From the NCBI GenBank assembly GCA_016840125.1, contig JAEOSY010000396.1:1-5174 (forward strand): a DNA stretch of 5,174 nucleotides, read 5' to 3'. The number at the start of each line of letters is the position of its first letter. The stretch's first letter is position 1. Made by a program: the position numbers and the translations under genes. Positions 5,113-5,174 of the stretch are shown piece after piece. The notes under the pieces were generated by a model. The model ran no database searches. It had not been told where the DNA came from and saw only the letters and a program-made list of their open reading frames with translations. The stretch is from Candidatus Helarchaeota archaeon (lineage in GTDB: Archaea > Asgardarchaeota > Lokiarchaeia > Helarchaeales > HEL-GB-A).

Positions 5113-5174
5113 ATGACAGATGGAGCATTTGAAAAATTAATAGGGGGTGTCCTAACGTCAAGACATCGGGTGTG
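5113..5174 (+). CDS. Start of a gene running off the right edge (20 codons)
   Basis: ATG 5113 opens a frame that stays open to the window end, giving MTDGAFEKLIGGVLTSRHRV. There is no ribosome binding site, but the TATA box at 5079-5088 sits at leaderless distance, the same arrangement as the minus-strand membrane gene. Composition is reasonable for a protein N-terminus. A TTG directly before the ATG (5110) is an alternative start. The family cannot be told from 20 residues, and nothing in it suggests a MoxR ATPase or vWA partner for the SWIM protein. Confidence 0.45.
   Translation, partial: MTDGAFEKLIGGVLTSRHRV

Noticed and set aside
5018..5173. Minus-strand frame entering from the right edge (51 codons)
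   Set aside because: Composition does not look coding, no family is recognised, and it conflicts with the plus-strand start at 5113 and its TATA box.
1..5174. CRISPR array, insertion sequence or attachment site
   Set aside because: No regularly spaced repeats, transposase or integrase gene, or paired terminal inverted repeats with target duplication were seen.

Overview
The window looks archaeal. Upstream AT-rich boxes sit about 20-30 nt before start codons (TATA-like, some with a purine BRE-like flank), several genes look leaderless, others carry a GGAGGTG-type ribosome binding site, GTG and TTG starts occur, and genes end at T-tracts. Small membrane proteins with zinc ribbon or B-box modules fit an Asgard (Promethearchaeota) or related archaeon. 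That placement is a guess from style; no marker gene is present.

Positions 1-2243 (+): a tightly packed operon of four membrane-protein genes. In order they are the tail of an unidentified protein, a four-helix protein with a C-terminal zinc ribbon, a four-helix protein with a B-box-like zinc module in its central loop, and a six-helix protein with a PH-like C-terminal domain. The first two junctions overlap (8 and 4 nt) and the third has a 2-nt gap, so the genes are probably co-transcribed and translationally coupled.

Positions 2244-2727: a perfect AT-rich hairpin follows the operon. A small three-helix membrane protein (DUF4190-like) lies convergently on the minus strand, with a TATA box placed for a leaderless mRNA.

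Positions 2728-3204: a long AT-rich intergenic stretch. It holds a weak candidate 59-codon gene with its own promoter-like box and T-tracts, then the promoter of the next gene.

Positions 3205-4734 (+): the best recognised gene, a 509-residue protein with two SWIM zinc fingers. Its N-terminal region resembles bacterial SWIM proteins that are commonly encoded beside MoxR-type AAA+ ATPases and von Willebrand A proteins. No such partner is visible here. A T8 terminator follows.

Positions 4735-5174: no convincing complete gene. There is a GC-rich foldable island between two T-tracts (candidate structured RNA), a pair of mutually exclusive hairpins, and the first 20 codons of a probable leaderless gene that leaves the window.
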